Origin: Stenogyne calaminthoides
Taxonomy: Eukaryota > Streptophyta > Magnoliopsida > Lamiales > Lamiaceae
DNA: 64,000 bases
NCBI GenBank assembly: GCA_037126765.1
Contig: JBBCBC010000031.1
Coordinates: 10,611,638 to 10,675,637 of the forward strand
Direction of reading: 5' to 3'
In this document: positions 32,702 to 46,111 of the stretch, in pieces
Numbering within the stretch: the first letter of the stretch is position 1
Layout: each line of letters opens with the position of its first letter
Translations under genes and position numbers: made by a program
The notes under the pieces: model-generated
Database searches by the model: none
What the model saw: only the letters and a program-made list of their open reading frames with translations
What the model was told of the DNA's origin: nothing

Positions 32702-34204
32702 CGCGGTGCTAATTTTTGGGTGGCTTACTTAATGTTGTAATGCAAATTTGAAATTAAAAAATATATATATACTCCCACGATTCTAATTTCTATACATATA
32801 CACACACTAATAATACAAATAAGTCTCCGATGAAACTTGTTAATGGTATGAAATTTAAACCTTACACTTATAAATTGATACGTACTCTTATAAATTAGTA
32901 CCTCATAGCATTTAATGTTATGATCTCAGTTTATAAGTGTAATGGTATCAATTGATAAATGTAGTAGTATTAGTTTTTAAGTATAATGGTATAAATTTTT
33001 ATACTGCTCCTAATCTAAAAAGGACCAAATCTTCTAAATCTACTAGATATCTATGAATTAAAACTGGGACAGTATCTCTTGCAAAGCTTCTTTTCTCGCA
33101 AGGCAGACTCATTGGGCCTGACCCTCGTTCGCATCAGATTATCAGAACTTGGATACGCGAGTAGAAGATGTCTTTTTTTTAAATAAAAAATTTGTATAAA
33201 CTTGATTCACAAATTTTCTTGTTAAGTCTCATATGCACCTGGTGGATGAATTTTAAATATGTGCACTCCCCACGTTTCAGTTAAACTTAATGTCCTTGTT
33301 TTATTTCTCTTTTTCAGTCAGATATAGTATCACATTTTAGTTATATTAGCTTAATTGTACATTTCTATTGAAGCTGATATCACGTTTCAGTTAAATTGAT
33401 GTCATGTTTAACCATTATACCCAGTTGCACGGTGCAACTAGTGCAAAAGCAACGGGCTCTTTAATTTTTTATTTGTAATACATATTCAAATAATCACTCA
33501 ACGAGATGAATTTAACGTGTATTTAATCGGATAGTGTAGATAGATAGTAATTTTTTTTTTTGTTTAAATGATAATTATTAACCAAAAAGTATTATAATCA
33601 CCCTAGTTTCAACCTTCACATAAAGTTGATTGTATGTTATTGTACTTATTTATAAAATTTATTGATGGAGATGAGATCGCGATGAAGATCTTGATTTATT
33701 ATAATCAAGATTTGATTAGGAAATTAGTTAATAATGTAATTATTTTATTTATTAGCATTTATTATATTGTCGTAATTAGTGTTAGGGTTTTCTTATTTAA
33801 GAGTCAGTCATGCAACCAAATTGAATATGAATTAAAGATATCGAGAGAGTTTCTCGGTTATTCCTTTTTGCCGGTATTTCTATGGGAATCAATGGAGATT
33901 GAGAAGATTGTTTGTTATTGTTCATGCTTCTCCCTGGATCATTTATTCATTTATAATACTAATAGCTCTAATAATTATGGAATATAAAATTTCCAACAGA
34001 AGAATTTATCATATCCACCCAGAAACAAGCATCACTCACTACAAAGAAAATTAATTAAATACAGTTTTTTAACATTCAATCTGGTCGATTTTTTTTAATT
34101 CATCAATCAATTATGAATATTTCCTATACACACAGTCACTCACTCTAAAACAGCAAACAAGTGCAACAACCATGTAGAATTTTTTTTTTTAATTTTTTAA
34201 AATT
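32702..34204. other. AT-rich region, no gene seen (unit 2)
   Basis: Counterpart of 12752-14280 with few differences. A 117-codon frame at 33634-33987 has no recognisable features. Confidence 0.4.
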
Positions 34205-34880
34205 TATATACACTATGTTTATAGTATAAAGATTTTCGCCCGCCTGAAGTAATATTCTAGATGTTTACTTCAAGATCTGCTATGACCTCAAATTCTGCTA
34301 CTCGATAATCGGACAGACACGGTTGTCGGACGCTGTTTAAGTCCGCTCATAACTTTGACCGTCGTCCCATTTTTCCACACATTTTTCTCATGGGAGATAA
34401 TAGCCTCATTGCCAATCCAGATGGCGAAAATGATCGCCTCAATTTAGTTGCATTCGTCGATTGCTTGACTAGCAAGCAATCGGGTTCCGGTCTTTTGATC
34501 TTCACATGCAGATTTGACCAAGATCTTGTGTGAAATTGCTCGATTTTTCGGAGGCGAAGATTGGAACAGAGGATTGGGAAACAGGACAGTTTTTTTAGCC
34601 CATGGTCTGTTTCTTGGAGAAACTCTGTCAGCACTGAATTTTCCGCGGTTTTGTCTCGGTCGCTCTTTTGGCGCGTTGAGCGTCCTGTTGTGACAATCGA
34701 CGCGTGGTTTGTTTCTCTCTTGAGTGAAGTTCGGAGTGTTGTGTCATCGTCTTCTTTCTTGGAGGGGTTGTGGGAGTGTGTTTCTTCAACACTGCGTCGA
34801 CTATGTTTCGACTCGTTTGCACGATTTCATACATCGTCTCTCCTAAGAGCAGGACGGCAACGACATACGCCTCCATGAAT
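34205..34880. other. GC-richer gene-like fragment, unit 2
   Basis: Counterpart of 14281-14955, lacking about 26 bp and with a different reading frame as a result. Not recognised. Confidence 0.35.
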
Positions 34881-35998
34881 TAGACGGTCAATTCCACATT
34901 AGTGTTTCATCTATCAAAATAAGCTTTGTTATTTTTATATACACTTTCAGTCCGATCGATTTTCATGAATTAAAAATAGTTACATAACTTTAAATTTATG
35001 ACATTTTGGCACGAGGCCAGCTCTAGGGGTGAAATATTCAGTCGTCAACCAGACATTTCACCTTTTACCGTTAATTACGGGGTAAAAATGTCAAAAACTT
35101 AGAAGTTACTTGACTGTTTCAATTAGTGAAAATTGAAAGATCTAAATCTTATTTTTTTTGTTGCTCAAAATTCATATATGAATATCCTTGTTTAGTTTTC
35201 TCATATCATAAATGGTAAAAAAAATAACTTTAACCTCACAAACAAATTTCTTAAAAACCTAAATCACATCTCATGTCACTAATATTTACATATAGAAATA
35301 TCTACTTTTTGTCTCATTCTCTAGAAATGATCAAATCACCTCCAACAAAAAGTAATTTTACTCTTATTAATACTAATAAACAACTCTCTCATTATAATTC
35401 GTGTCATTTTAGCTTGAGCAATCGAAAATACGACGGAGGGAGTATTATTTTTCTAAAGAATTATTAATGACCTTGTTATAAAAGGTAATGATTAATAGAA
35501 CAGAAGATCTTAACGAATTTAGACAAGTATGAAATGGTTTTTAGTAGGAATTTAACCTGCATTTGCTGGCAATTTCCCAGGAGGAGATCTTTGCCCATTT
35601 GCGTTTTTAATCCTTCAAAACCAATATAATTACAAGTTAACTAACATATGGACTCTGCTATACATTGTCATCTCTACATAGCGATCAAACAAGAAAATTT
35701 TAGAAAAATCCAGAATCGTTCTGCAATTTTGTCTGTTTGTCCAATTTTAGTTCTATATGTTTTTACTTTCTTAATTTTGGTCTTTTTAGTCCTGTATTCC
35801 ATTTTTCAATTTCGGTCATTTTTCTGTGTCCAATTTTAGTCCGATATATTTATACTTTTTTCCAATTTTAATCTGATTGGACCAAAACTGGCATTAAAAT
35901 AACCAAAATTGAAAACGTAACAATGTACAAATTAAAATTGCCGCCTAAGTGACAGGACGATCCTTGATATTATCTCGAGAGAGAAAGTTGAAGAATAC
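34881..35998. other. AT-rich spacer, no gene seen (unit 2)
   Basis: Counterpart of 14956-16082. Near 35400 it differs by a small cluster of changes (ATTCGTGTC against ATTAAATGTC in unit 1). Confidence 0.45.
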
Positions 35999-36204
35999 CT
36001 GAAAGAATCCTCTTTACGACGAACATCGGTTCGGAAATTGGCCATCCTCCCACCTCCCACTGTGCGTTGAAGCTCCTGCAATCTAGCAACACACATGTCT
36101 ACCTTCTTAACCGTGTCTCTCAGAAGGGTGGGGCTGAGAGGCGGCGCCGCCGCCACCATCGCCGCCCTTTCCCTCAGGCGACTTCTGGGGCTTTTTGCTA
36201 CCAT
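35999..36204 (-). CDS. First exon of the small conserved plant gene, unit 2 copy
   Basis: Same 68-codon exon as 16288-16083, with the LLRDTVKKVDMCVARLQ motif and the same TTTCAG|GTATTC donor. The coding sequence shows no change from unit 1. No second exon was found, so it is either a partial gene or a retained fragment. Confidence 0.5.
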
Positions 36205-36586
36205 TTTTATCTATTTTTTTGGCTCTCTCTCAAGGTAAGAAAAAAAAGAGATGAGAATTAGAAGGCAACGGATGCTAAGATAGTTGTTGATATAACGGTC
36301 GAATTCGTTGACAAAATAAAGCAATAGAAACGGCTACTCTTTTATAATACTATAATTTATTCATGCAATACTTTTTGATCATGGGGGGATCCGTACCGTA
36401 ATTTTCATTTATTTTAATTCCTTCTATTTCATGATTATGTCTTGATTTGTTTCGACGCACACGTTGCATGTGTTTTTAATTTGATTCTATGTAAAAAAGA
36501 TTATGCAAACGTACAAATCTGTATGTTTGAGATTAATATAAAGGAATTGATTTTACAACATTTCTATAATTTTATTGGAAAATTTT

Positions 36587-38306
36587 AAGGAGATACAAGT
36601 TTTTCATAGAAATATCAATTAGATACAAACATACCACCCTATTTTAATTTGATACAAAATGAAAAATAAAGTACCCTTTATACCCTTACTCTTATATCAC
36701 ATAAGTTATGTGTACCTTTAATAATAAAAAAATAAAAGCAGTCAAGCCAGCGGGATTTACTCTTATATTTGTACTATTAATTAAAAAAAACCACCGGCAC
36801 AAATGAATTAATACTCCCAAATTAAAAAATTTGAGTTGGTATGCTGTGAAACTTGCTCACCGTAAAACTGGTTTTTTTTTTTACAGACATACACTTTAAT
36901 AATATAAGTCACACACTTTAGTAATATAAGTCACACACTTCAGTTATCACTACGACACTCTTTGCTATAATATAAGTCACACCCTTCATTTTTATGAGTA
37001 ATACTCTTTATAGTAAAAAGTCACATATTTTACAGTAAAAAGTCACACACACATTAGTAATATAAGTCACACTCCATAACCAGTTTTACCGTTTTCACAC
37101 TATACTTTACCAAAAAAAATTCCTATCTCTACTGCGCTCTGCACTCTCTCTCTCTACTCCACCCCCAGGTTTCTACGAAATCGGCATAGAAACCGGCGTT
37201 TGAGACGATGCAGGGTTTCCACGGCGGCGGAAGCGAAGACCGGACGCCTAGATACCGCGGAGCGTCTTGGGCGGGGGGCGGATGTGAGGTGCGCCGGAGG
37301 AGGAAGCGGGATTGAGGCCGGAGAAGGAGGGGATTTTGTTGAGAGAGAGTGAGGGAGGAAGAAGAAGTCATGGCGGAGGTGGCAGATCTATGTCGGTGAA
37401 GATGCGGAGGCGTTGTATGTGGCGAATCTGTGGATCTGTTCAGATCCGCCGCCAGGGGTGCACGGATGCGGCGATTTTGAAGGTGATGGCGGTGGGTTTT
37501 GCAGGGTGGTGGTGGAGGCGGCAGGTTTGGTGGTGGTGGTGGTTTTTGCAGCGTTTGTAGAAGGCAGATAGAAGAAGGGGGTGGTTTGGGTAGTGGTGGA
37601 TTTTGAATGATTTTTGTTTCAAATTTTGTATAGAAGAAGGGGGAGATTTGGGTGGTGCTGGGGGTGGTTGTGGTGGATTTGTTGGCGTCTTGGATCCACG
37701 ATCTAAATCGTAAGTGGAGTCGATTTTTTTTTTTTTTTTAATTGTGCTAATATTTGTTACGTGTGTGCAAATATTTTTTTCTTCATTTGTGCAAATTTAC
37801 TTTTCTCTATTTCTGTAATTAGTAAAATGTTCTGCATTTGTGCAAATATATTTTGCATTGGGATTGAATTTATTGTGTTTATGCAAAAAATAAATAATAA
37901 GACAAAATAAAAAATTTATGAATATTTTTAGGCCCCCTGAAGGGCAATGTTTTACAAATGGTTGCATTTTAAAATTTTGTAAAATTTATTTTAAAATAGA
38001 GTAAAATTGAAATTATGCAAAAAATTATATTGTGTTGTGCAAAATGAAAATAAATATTAAAATGGAGTAAAATTTGATTTTTTTTCTAATGAAATTTAAA
38101 GTTTTAAAAAAAATATTTTAAAATGATGTAAAATTGAAATTGTGCAAAAATAAGAATAGCGCACGAAAAAAAAGGGTTGGTTGAATAATAAAGGGTATTG
38201 AAGTCATATTACGCCCCATTTTGTATCTATTTGAAAGAAATGATTTTCATTGTATTAGATTATAATAAACCACTCTACTTTATATCTATTTGAAACTCCC
38301 CCTAAT
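36587..38306. mobile_element. Putative Mutator-like element with captured gene-like sequence, unit 2
   Basis: Counterpart of 16671-18395. The GC-rich centre differs from unit 1 in clusters at 37250-37290 and 37685-37735. Confidence 0.5.
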
Positions 38307-38966
38307 TTTAGTCTTATGATATTAGGGTCTGATATTATTATTATACAAACATTTATATGAAATATTTCATGGATTTTTAATTCATGTAGATAAGGAAGCG
38401 GATGAAATAGAAGGAGTGTTTTTTTGTCTATACAGTGACACCCCCTTTCTACATACATTAACACAGTGTTGTTCATGCAGTATCACAATTTTTAGTATCT
38501 TACATGTGTTATTATAAGGACAAGTATGTGTTACTTTTTTTTATATTAACACAAATTTTGAAGTGAGTTTTCATAGACAACTTGCACAGAAACTACACAC
38601 TGATACAACATAACAACACTACATTCACAAAACTATAAACATAACCAAAAAATCAAAATTCCAAATGATACAATAGCTGAAATGGGGAAAAAACAAAAGA
38701 ATCGTCTCACTGGATAAAGCTGTGACGTCCACTCAAAAATTGATGAGTTTGCAGTTTGATGAACTCAATGAAACGCCAATGCCAGAGACGAGAGCATATA
38801 TTGGCTCCAAGAACCCCATAATCTCTCTTTCTTCACACGAGAGAAGTAAGCACGTAAACCCAGACGCAATAGTCCCTTGGTACTGCCTGTATAATCGCCA
38901 GAGTACAGATTTACAAAGCCATTCTGGAACAGATTGATGACGATTGAATGTACCAAAATACCCTCA

Positions 38967-39938
38967 TCAGCCGAAGTTTAACTGTGGTAAATTTGGAGGG
39001 TCACTGCTTATCAAGTTTGCCCAAAGGTTTGCAAGTGTGATGAAGCACTGCACGTTTCCCCACGTTATCATCTTTAGGTCTGGCAGATATATGAAATGAG
39101 ATATTCATAAGCAGAACATCATTACAGTTTTCCAAGGGACAAAAATATGTCCTAATACAATATTTTTTTGGATAATTAGCCTCTAAAAGTTAACATTTTT
39201 CCAATTTTACTCCCCTTCTTTCACTCGCAATCAAATTTGCTCCTGGAGGTACATACATTCTCACATTTGGTCCCACTGTTAGTTGACCGTCTGTGACGAA
39301 ATCAACTATTTAGGGGTGTTAAATTTAAAAGTTTATTACTTAAATGTATTTATCAAAGAAATCATTTTTTTTATTTATTACATTTAACACCCAAAATAAT
39401 TGACTATGTCACCAACTAACGGTGGGACCAAATGTTGGAGTAAAAAGTGTCTTTTCCAGACCAAATTTGGTGGTGAGTGAATCAGGGGGACCAAAACTGG
39501 AAAAATATAAAGATTAGGGACAAAATGATATTAACCCTACATCAGGCAACAAAATACAGCGGCGAGTTCAGGGAACAAAGATACAAAGAACACTTAACTA
39601 TGTAAGTTGAATTTGTCTACCTGGTATCACTCCTTTTGTCAGCATTGAGAGACGACATCTAGATTCTTTTTCTGTAAAAACATAATTTTGAAGTGTAACC
39701 ACATCAAGACCAATGACGTGCTGGATGGACTCCAACAATGATGTATCATCTAAAGTTGTTGAAAGTGCCTTTTCAAGTCCTGAAGTTGACCATACAGCAT
39801 GGCATTCCTCTAGTAAAGTATAGATGGCTGGCGAGTCTTCTGAACCTGATAAAATCCAAGGCATGAAAAGTTTGGCTGATGCTCCAAGAACCACCACTAC
39901 CCTGTAGATCTCTCCAAGGGCTAAAAGAAACTTCCTCC
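38967..39938 (-). pseudogene. Exons 8-9 only of the synergin-like gene, unit 2 fragment
   Basis: Exon 8 is 39938-39621 and exon 9 is 39079-38967. Splice sites and reading frame are intact, and the coding sequence reads as in unit 1. Exons 1-7 are missing because the unit ends inside intron 7. It has no promoter of its own, and I infer it is non-functional. Confidence 0.9.
39170..39539. mobile_element. Long-TIR MITE in the synergin intron, unit 2
   Basis: Counterpart of 19261-19632, with small losses in the right arm near 39410 and 39455. Confidence 0.75.
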
Positions 39939-40273
39939 CTGTTGTCATTGTTCTGATTTTAGAGAACTGAAATGGAAAAAAATATATGGAGGGCATAAAA
40001 TAAATGTGCCTCATTCATCATCTTGTTTTATTTCTACATAACTTATTGGTAAGAAAATAATAATCCGTTGTAGTCTCTTGTACACCAGTTGTACGTGCAA
40101 CTCTATACAACTAATAATTTTTAGTGAAAAGAACTAATATTGTTCAGTGAAAACAACTAAAACTGACCAACTAATACAGTTCAGTTAAAACAACTAAAAT
40201 TGACCAACTAATATTGTTTATTGAAAACAACTAATACCATTTAAAAATGCACTTGAGTTGCATGGTGCACCTG

Positions 40274-40405
40274 CAGGGACGGACCCAGGAATTTCGCCGA
40301 GGGGGGCCCAATTTATAACAGTGTAACTAAATGCACTTTTGAATTTTTTATATATCTTTAAAAATTATTTGAACTAAGTATATTTATATTAACAGAGTCA
40401 AATAC

Positions 40406-40440
<35 letters not shown>

Positions 40441-40678
40441 AAATATGAATTATACATATTTCTTTCTTTATTTCGCTATCTCTTACTCACCTAAATGATA
40501 ATAAGAAATTTATGTGGGAAGCTTTGAAATTAATTAAAAACTCCAACTTCGTCAAATTAACAATAAATAATTAATAAAGACAAAAATTTGTATGAAACGG
40601 TTTCATACGTGAGATAGTGTACAATCGAACACAAATAATACTTATCATTCCAAAATATTAAAACGTTAATATACAATT
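40274..40678. mobile_element. hAT element truncated at the unit 2/3 junction
   Basis: It starts CAGGGACGGACCCAGG after TGCACCTG (40266-40273) and is cut at ...TATACAATTT, where TTATTTTGG of the DEFL intron begins. Confidence 0.8.
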
Positions 40679-40777
40679 TTTATTTTGGTTCTATTAACTT
40701 TTATATTTTGATTTTCATTATTTAATTTACACATTTTTGATTTTTTGATCTTTGTCATGTAAGTTGCAGGATATATT

Positions 40778-43658
40778 CTAAAGAGTAATAGAAGTGCTAT
40801 TTCACTTAAGCTTTTAATTTGTAAAGTCGTTATTTCACTTTTATAAAGTGTTACTAGAAGAGTTAGTTAGAAGGGGGTTACTTCTATACAAGCTCCTCCA
40901 TTAGGTTAGAGTTAATTAACTCTCAGATTTACTATTCCATCTGTTCCTTTGTAACTGATTACTTCCATTGAATCAAGATTAGTCTTTCTTTACTTCTTCT
41001 TCTTTGCAATCAGTTCTAGGTTGATAATATTGTATTAGTTTTATACTGGTAATGCCATTCGATCCTTGCTTCCGCTTCTGATATAGAGTTTTACACTAGT
41101 TTCGTTCTTTTCGATTCTGTTTTGTTTGGATTCAGAATTCGTTTGGGTTTGATTTCAACAATTCTTGTTGAAATTCGTAGATTTCTTGTGTTGAATTTCG
41201 TAGATTTCTTGTGTTCGATTTCAATCCAGTTCTTGGAGATATTTTTCGATGGCGTTGAATGTTTCACTCGATCCTGCGGTGAATCCGCTCTCACCATATT
41301 TTCTTCACCACAACGACAACCCAGCCATGTCTATTGCGCTAGAGCCTCTGGATGGTGCGAATTTCGTTTCCTGGCGGCAGTCGGTGGCGCGTGGTTTGAG
41401 TGTGAAGAACAAATTACCACTTGTCGATGGTTCTCTCCCGGTTCCGGATCCGGATTCTGATAGGGCAGTTTATCTGGCGTATATGCGGGCAAATGACTTG
41501 GTGTTGCAGTGGATTCTCAACTCGGTCTCCTCTGAAATCAAGAAAACTTTGCGCTATTTTCAAACGGCTAAAGAGGTTTGGAGTGAACTGATAACTCGAT
41601 ATGAATGTTCTAATTTGTCAAAGATTTTCCAACTTGAGAAGTCTTTAACTAACATTGCTCAAGGTTCAAAAACTCTGGTTAGTTACTATAATGAGTTCAA
41701 GTATCTATGGGATGAACATATTAGTCATAAGGTTGTGTTTAAATGCAATTGTGGTGTCATGGCAAACTGTACTTGTGATCTTCCCAAGCAATATGCTGCT
41801 GCACAAGAACAAGATTGAGTTATGAAATTTTTGATAGGTCTGAGTGAATCTTATGCTGCCATCCGTAGTCATTTCTTGCTACATAAGCCTTTTCCTCCAC
41901 TTGCTAAAGTGTATGCTCTGTTGCTTCAAGAAGAGTCTCAGAGAGCCTTAGTTATGCCCAATCCTGTTTTACCTGAGTCTGTGGCCATGTTAGCTAATAA
42001 CTCTAGGTTTTACAAGGATAAAAAGAAAGGGTTAAAGTGCACGCACTGTAATGGAAGTGGTCATTCAGTGGATAGGTGTTTTGAATTGATTGGTTATCCC
42101 CCTGGTTGGAAGGGTCCAAGGGGGAATAAAGGCAAGGAGAGATCTGCCAATGTTTTGGTTTAGCAAAGTTATGGAGTCTAACCCTCTGCTCACTCCTGAG
42201 GTTATTGAGCAACTTCTGAATTTGGCTAAACAAGCACAGAGGCCTTCTGCTGATTCCATTCACTCTGCAGCTGGTGTGTTTGCTCACACAACTCCTGATG
42301 TTTCTACAGGTTCAGGTAGTACAGGTAAACAAGGGAGTACTTTCTGTTTCAATTCTTATTCTACTTGTAAACCTTTTACTTTGATATTGGACACAGGAGC
42401 TACTGATCATATGGTTTCTAGTTTTGAGTGTTTTACTTCCCCTCCAACATTAGCTAATATTAAAATAATTTTGCCTAATAATGTTGTATCAACTGCAACA
42501 CATATGGGAACAGTGGTTCTTAATGAGATTTTAACACTATACAATGTGTTGTATGTTCCAGATTTTGCTTTTAATTTGCTTTCTATAAGCCATTTAACAA
42601 GGTACTCTAATTGTACAGTTAGTTTTATGGCATCAAGTTGTGTTTTGCAGGACATGGACTCCCTCAAGGTGATTGGTTATGCTGAACAACATGGAGGCTT
42701 ATACTTGCTCAGAGTCATACATTCTGCTAATGTTGTTGATAGCTCTGCTTCTCCTGGTATTTTCACTTTATGGCACAATAGATTAGGTCATTTGGCTCCT
42801 TCTGCTATGTTGCAAATAAGAGATTTGGGTTTAAGTGCTTCTGATGTTTTGAATCATTGTACTGTTTGCCCTCTTGCAAAACAGAAAAAGAAACCATTTC
42901 CTGTTAGTATATCTTCATCTGTTGATTGCTTTGACCTAATACATTGTGATGTTTGGGGTCCTTTCTCTATTACTTCTCATTCTGGTTATAAATACTTCTT
43001 GACTATTGTTGATGACTTTTCAAGATGTACTTGGATATATCTATTAAAGGCTAAATCTGATGTGAAGAATTCTTTGGAAAACTTTTATAACATGGTATTA
43101 ACTCAATTCAATAAGAAAATCAAGGTTTTGAGAAGTGATAATGGAAATGAGTTTTTGTTGCATGATTTTTATCACTCACTTGGTGTAACTCATCAAACAT
43201 CCTGTGTGGAAACCCCACAACAGAATGGTTTGGTTGAAAGAAAACACCAACACCTATTACAAGTTGCTAGAGCTTTATTGTTTCAATCATCTTTGCCCAT
43301 TGTATATTGGAGTGATTGCATTTTATCTGCTGCTTACTTGATAAATAGGATGCCAACTGTGGTTCTTCACAATTTGACTCCTTTTGAGAAGTTATATGGA
43401 AGAAAGCCTGATTATTATTTACTAAGATGCTTTGGCTGTTTATGCTTTGCTAACACATTATCTCGCTAATGTAACAAAGTTTGATCCAAGGGTCATTAAA
43501 TGTATTTTTTTGGGGTATCCTTTTGGAACCAAAGGTTATAAAGTGCTTGATCTGAGTAATGGGAAGATTTTTGTTTCAAGAAATGTGACTTTTTATGAAA
43601 ATGTTTACCCTTATGCTGATAAACAGGGTGCACATGAGTTTGTTCAGCTTTTAATTGA
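40778..43658 (+). mobile_element. Ty1/copia LTR retrotransposon, copy 3, 3' half deleted
   Basis: The 5' LTR is 40778-41028. The internal region runs to CAGCTTTTAATTG at 43658, where the sequence changes to the right end of the long-TIR transposon (ATCTGAAAGAAAACG). The last part of the integrase region, RT, RNase H and 3' LTR are gone, together with about 1.4 kb or more of flank. The LTR TATA box is mutated to TATACAA. Confidence 0.93.
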
Positions 43659-43686
43659 TCTGAAAGAAAACGTTTTTATTTTTTAA
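41249..43686 (+). pseudogene. Decayed copia gag-pol polyprotein, copy 3
   Basis: Gag is open from 41249 (MALNVSLDP) for 189 codons to the TGA shared by all copies (41816-41818), then open again from MKFLIGLSESYA at 41822. A small deletion near 42165 changes frame before the protease (LILDTGATDHM). The pre-integrase zinc site keeps its cysteines here (HCTVCPLAKQ), as does the integrase core (HCDVWGPF, RSDNGNEF, QNGLVERKH). A frameshift at 43463 and the deletion at 43658 end it. For gag and integrase it is the best preserved of the three copies. Confidence 0.9.
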
Positions 43687-43996
43687 TTTTTAATTTTTAA
43701 TTTTTTTTATTTGTTATTTTTTAATCCATGGCTTATGTGTCAGGCGGGTTATTTTTTATTGGCTATTAAATCCTTGTCAGCATGACACGTCGTGCCCAGT
43801 CATCAGCTCGCCGGAAATTTCCAATTTGAAGACACATGTGAGTTGCACATGACACGAAACGATGTCATTTTGTGTTGCCGACGAATTTTTGGGCTAAAAA
43901 TATACAATTCAAAAAAATTGGGGCTAATTTTGTTAGTCAAATTTTCTTGGGACCATTTCAAAAAAGGTGATAACTTATAAGATCATTTTGAATTTA
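43659..43996. mobile_element. Right end of the long-TIR transposon, unit 3 remnant
   Basis: Matches 8705-9043. The left two-thirds were removed by the deletion that also truncated copia copy 3. Confidence 0.8.
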
Positions 43997-44511
43997 ACGC
44001 CAATAGTCTGCGTTCATAACATAAACCTGATTCATGGGAGACCAACTCCATAATTTGCGCTTGTCAATCTTTAACATTGCAAAATATATAATTTCCAACA
44101 GAAGAATTTAATTTTCTGTCCATCATCACTTGTGTTGGTGGAGACCGATGCAAAAAAAAAGTGACTGATGTTTTGAACTCGGTTGAAGATGATGAATCCT
44201 CCTTTGGTAAACAATCGCTAAAGATCAACTCTAAGATGAACAAGTTTCATGCTATGAAATTTATTTTTAATTTATGAGTATGTGAATCTATTCAGGGTTT
44301 ATTTTTAATTTATGATACGAGTCAGATTTAGTGAGTTAGAAAAATATATTGAAATGAGTGAAACTGATCAAAATAATCCAAATTAATCGTATGAAACTTA
44401 TTAATGGGAGACCAACTCATTATTGAAAGAGTTTTTACTTTTTGAGATTTTTTTATTAGTCGTAATGTAAATATTGTGGCATATTCTCATGCTGAGAAGG
44501 TCTTGTGTGAA

Positions 44512-45649
44512 ATATTGCATACTAATGTTATGTGCAATACAACATAAATAAGACAAAAATAGTTCAAAATTCGCGGGTCTGGGCAGGCGGGGCGGGTCGG
44601 GCAGGGGACAGTGGGCTTTAGGTTTGCGCAGGCGGATATGTATTTATAGAAGAATATCTTTATCAAATATGTGTTGTAGCCTAGTGGTTCAGGTTTGTTG
44701 TTAATGAATTTGGTCGTTACATCTATGTATAAGTGTTACTACATTGTTATATTGAAAAACTTCATTTTTTTTTGTCAAATTTTTTTGTGTTACTACATCT
44801 ATGTATAAGTGTGACTACATTGTTATATTGAAAAACTTCATATTTTACGTAACACGTAATAAAACATATCGTAACACATAAATATTCATAAGGTAACATG
44901 GGTTACAAGGTAACACATTATTGTTCATATGGTAATACATGAGTATTCACATAGTATTACGACGATAAATGAACAATGTTACATATTAGTAAAAAAAATA
45001 TATGTTACTACATGAACAAAAAGTGTTACTATATGAAGAAAAACGTGTTACCACATAAACAAAACCAGTACAAGCGCGAAAAGAAATCCCCAGTCCAAAA
45101 TTACAGATTTAAAGAACAACTTAAACAACTTGATGTGTTACTGCATGAACAAAAAGAGTGTTACCATATGAGCAAAAAAGTGTTACTATATGAACAAAAA
45201 GTAGTACAGACGCGAAAAAAATCTTCAGTCCAGAATTATAGATTTACAGAACAGCGTGAAAAGAGTGCAGAAGGATCTGAATTTCATCACACACTTTGTG
45301 TTGAGGAGTAATTCAAACATCACACACATATTCTCTCTTCTTCTCGCAGAATCCACACCAAAATTCAAATTGAACAATCTAATTTCATTCAATGATTGGA
45401 GCGAATCGAAGAAAATTAAATTGGACAAGAAATTATGACACGAACAAGGAAGAAGAATCCGTGAGAACCGCCAACAATCTGAAGAGAAGAGTAAGAAGAA
45501 AAAATATGACAACGTCCGTGCTGTGCGACGCGATGAAGATGGAGAAAGCCCATTAGCCCATCAGCAATCTGCCCTAACCCGCTTTCATGACCCGCGAGAA
45601 AAAAAAATCCCTAATTGCACATATCATTTGTATGCAATATTGCATACAA
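44512..45649. mobile_element. Non-autonomous TIR element with ~21-bp repeats, unit 3 copy
   Basis: Counterpart of 9556-10681, with the same inverted ends and repeat blocks. Confidence 0.65.
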
Positions 45650-46111
45650 CTTTTTGTCTCTCATGCTATGGGCTCTCGCTTTTATGGTAGCCCACTAAGC
45701 ACTAGCCCTCATTTTTATTTTTAGTATTTCATTGATATTTCACTCTATTGAAATTTTAACACATGGAACCAAAATATGGTGGTTCGTTGGATATTTTTTA
45801 TTATTCTACGTGTCATCCATCTATATTATGAAATACAAAATAAAACACCAATTATAAAACAGGTGGTCTCATTTTCAGTAAGTATTGCTTCGAATTTGTG
45901 TGCTACCGAAGTCCGGAACATTAAATTAAATTATATGATGACAAGAATAAAAATGTTGGAAATGGAACTGCAGTGAACCTGAAGTACATATATATGGGAA
46001 TATATCAGAATAATCAATTCAAATTAAAGATAAATTCACGATACAATCATTAATACATTAATTCTTTCTTATAATTCTAAATCATAAAATCATAAAGTCA
46101 TAATAATTGTA

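Larger units (their letters stand above)
20773..40678. repeat. Tandem segmental duplication, unit 2
   Basis: It begins at TTTATTTTGG in the DEFL intron and ends in the hAT element at ...ATACAATTT. It is the most complete unit: the copia element has both LTRs, and DEFL exon 2 is retained. Its private change is the hAT insertion at 30543-31074. Confidence 0.93.

Noticed and set aside
2460..43658. Three independent copia insertions
   Set aside because: All three copies have the same flank on the 5' side and share inactivating lesions, so they are copies of one insertion.
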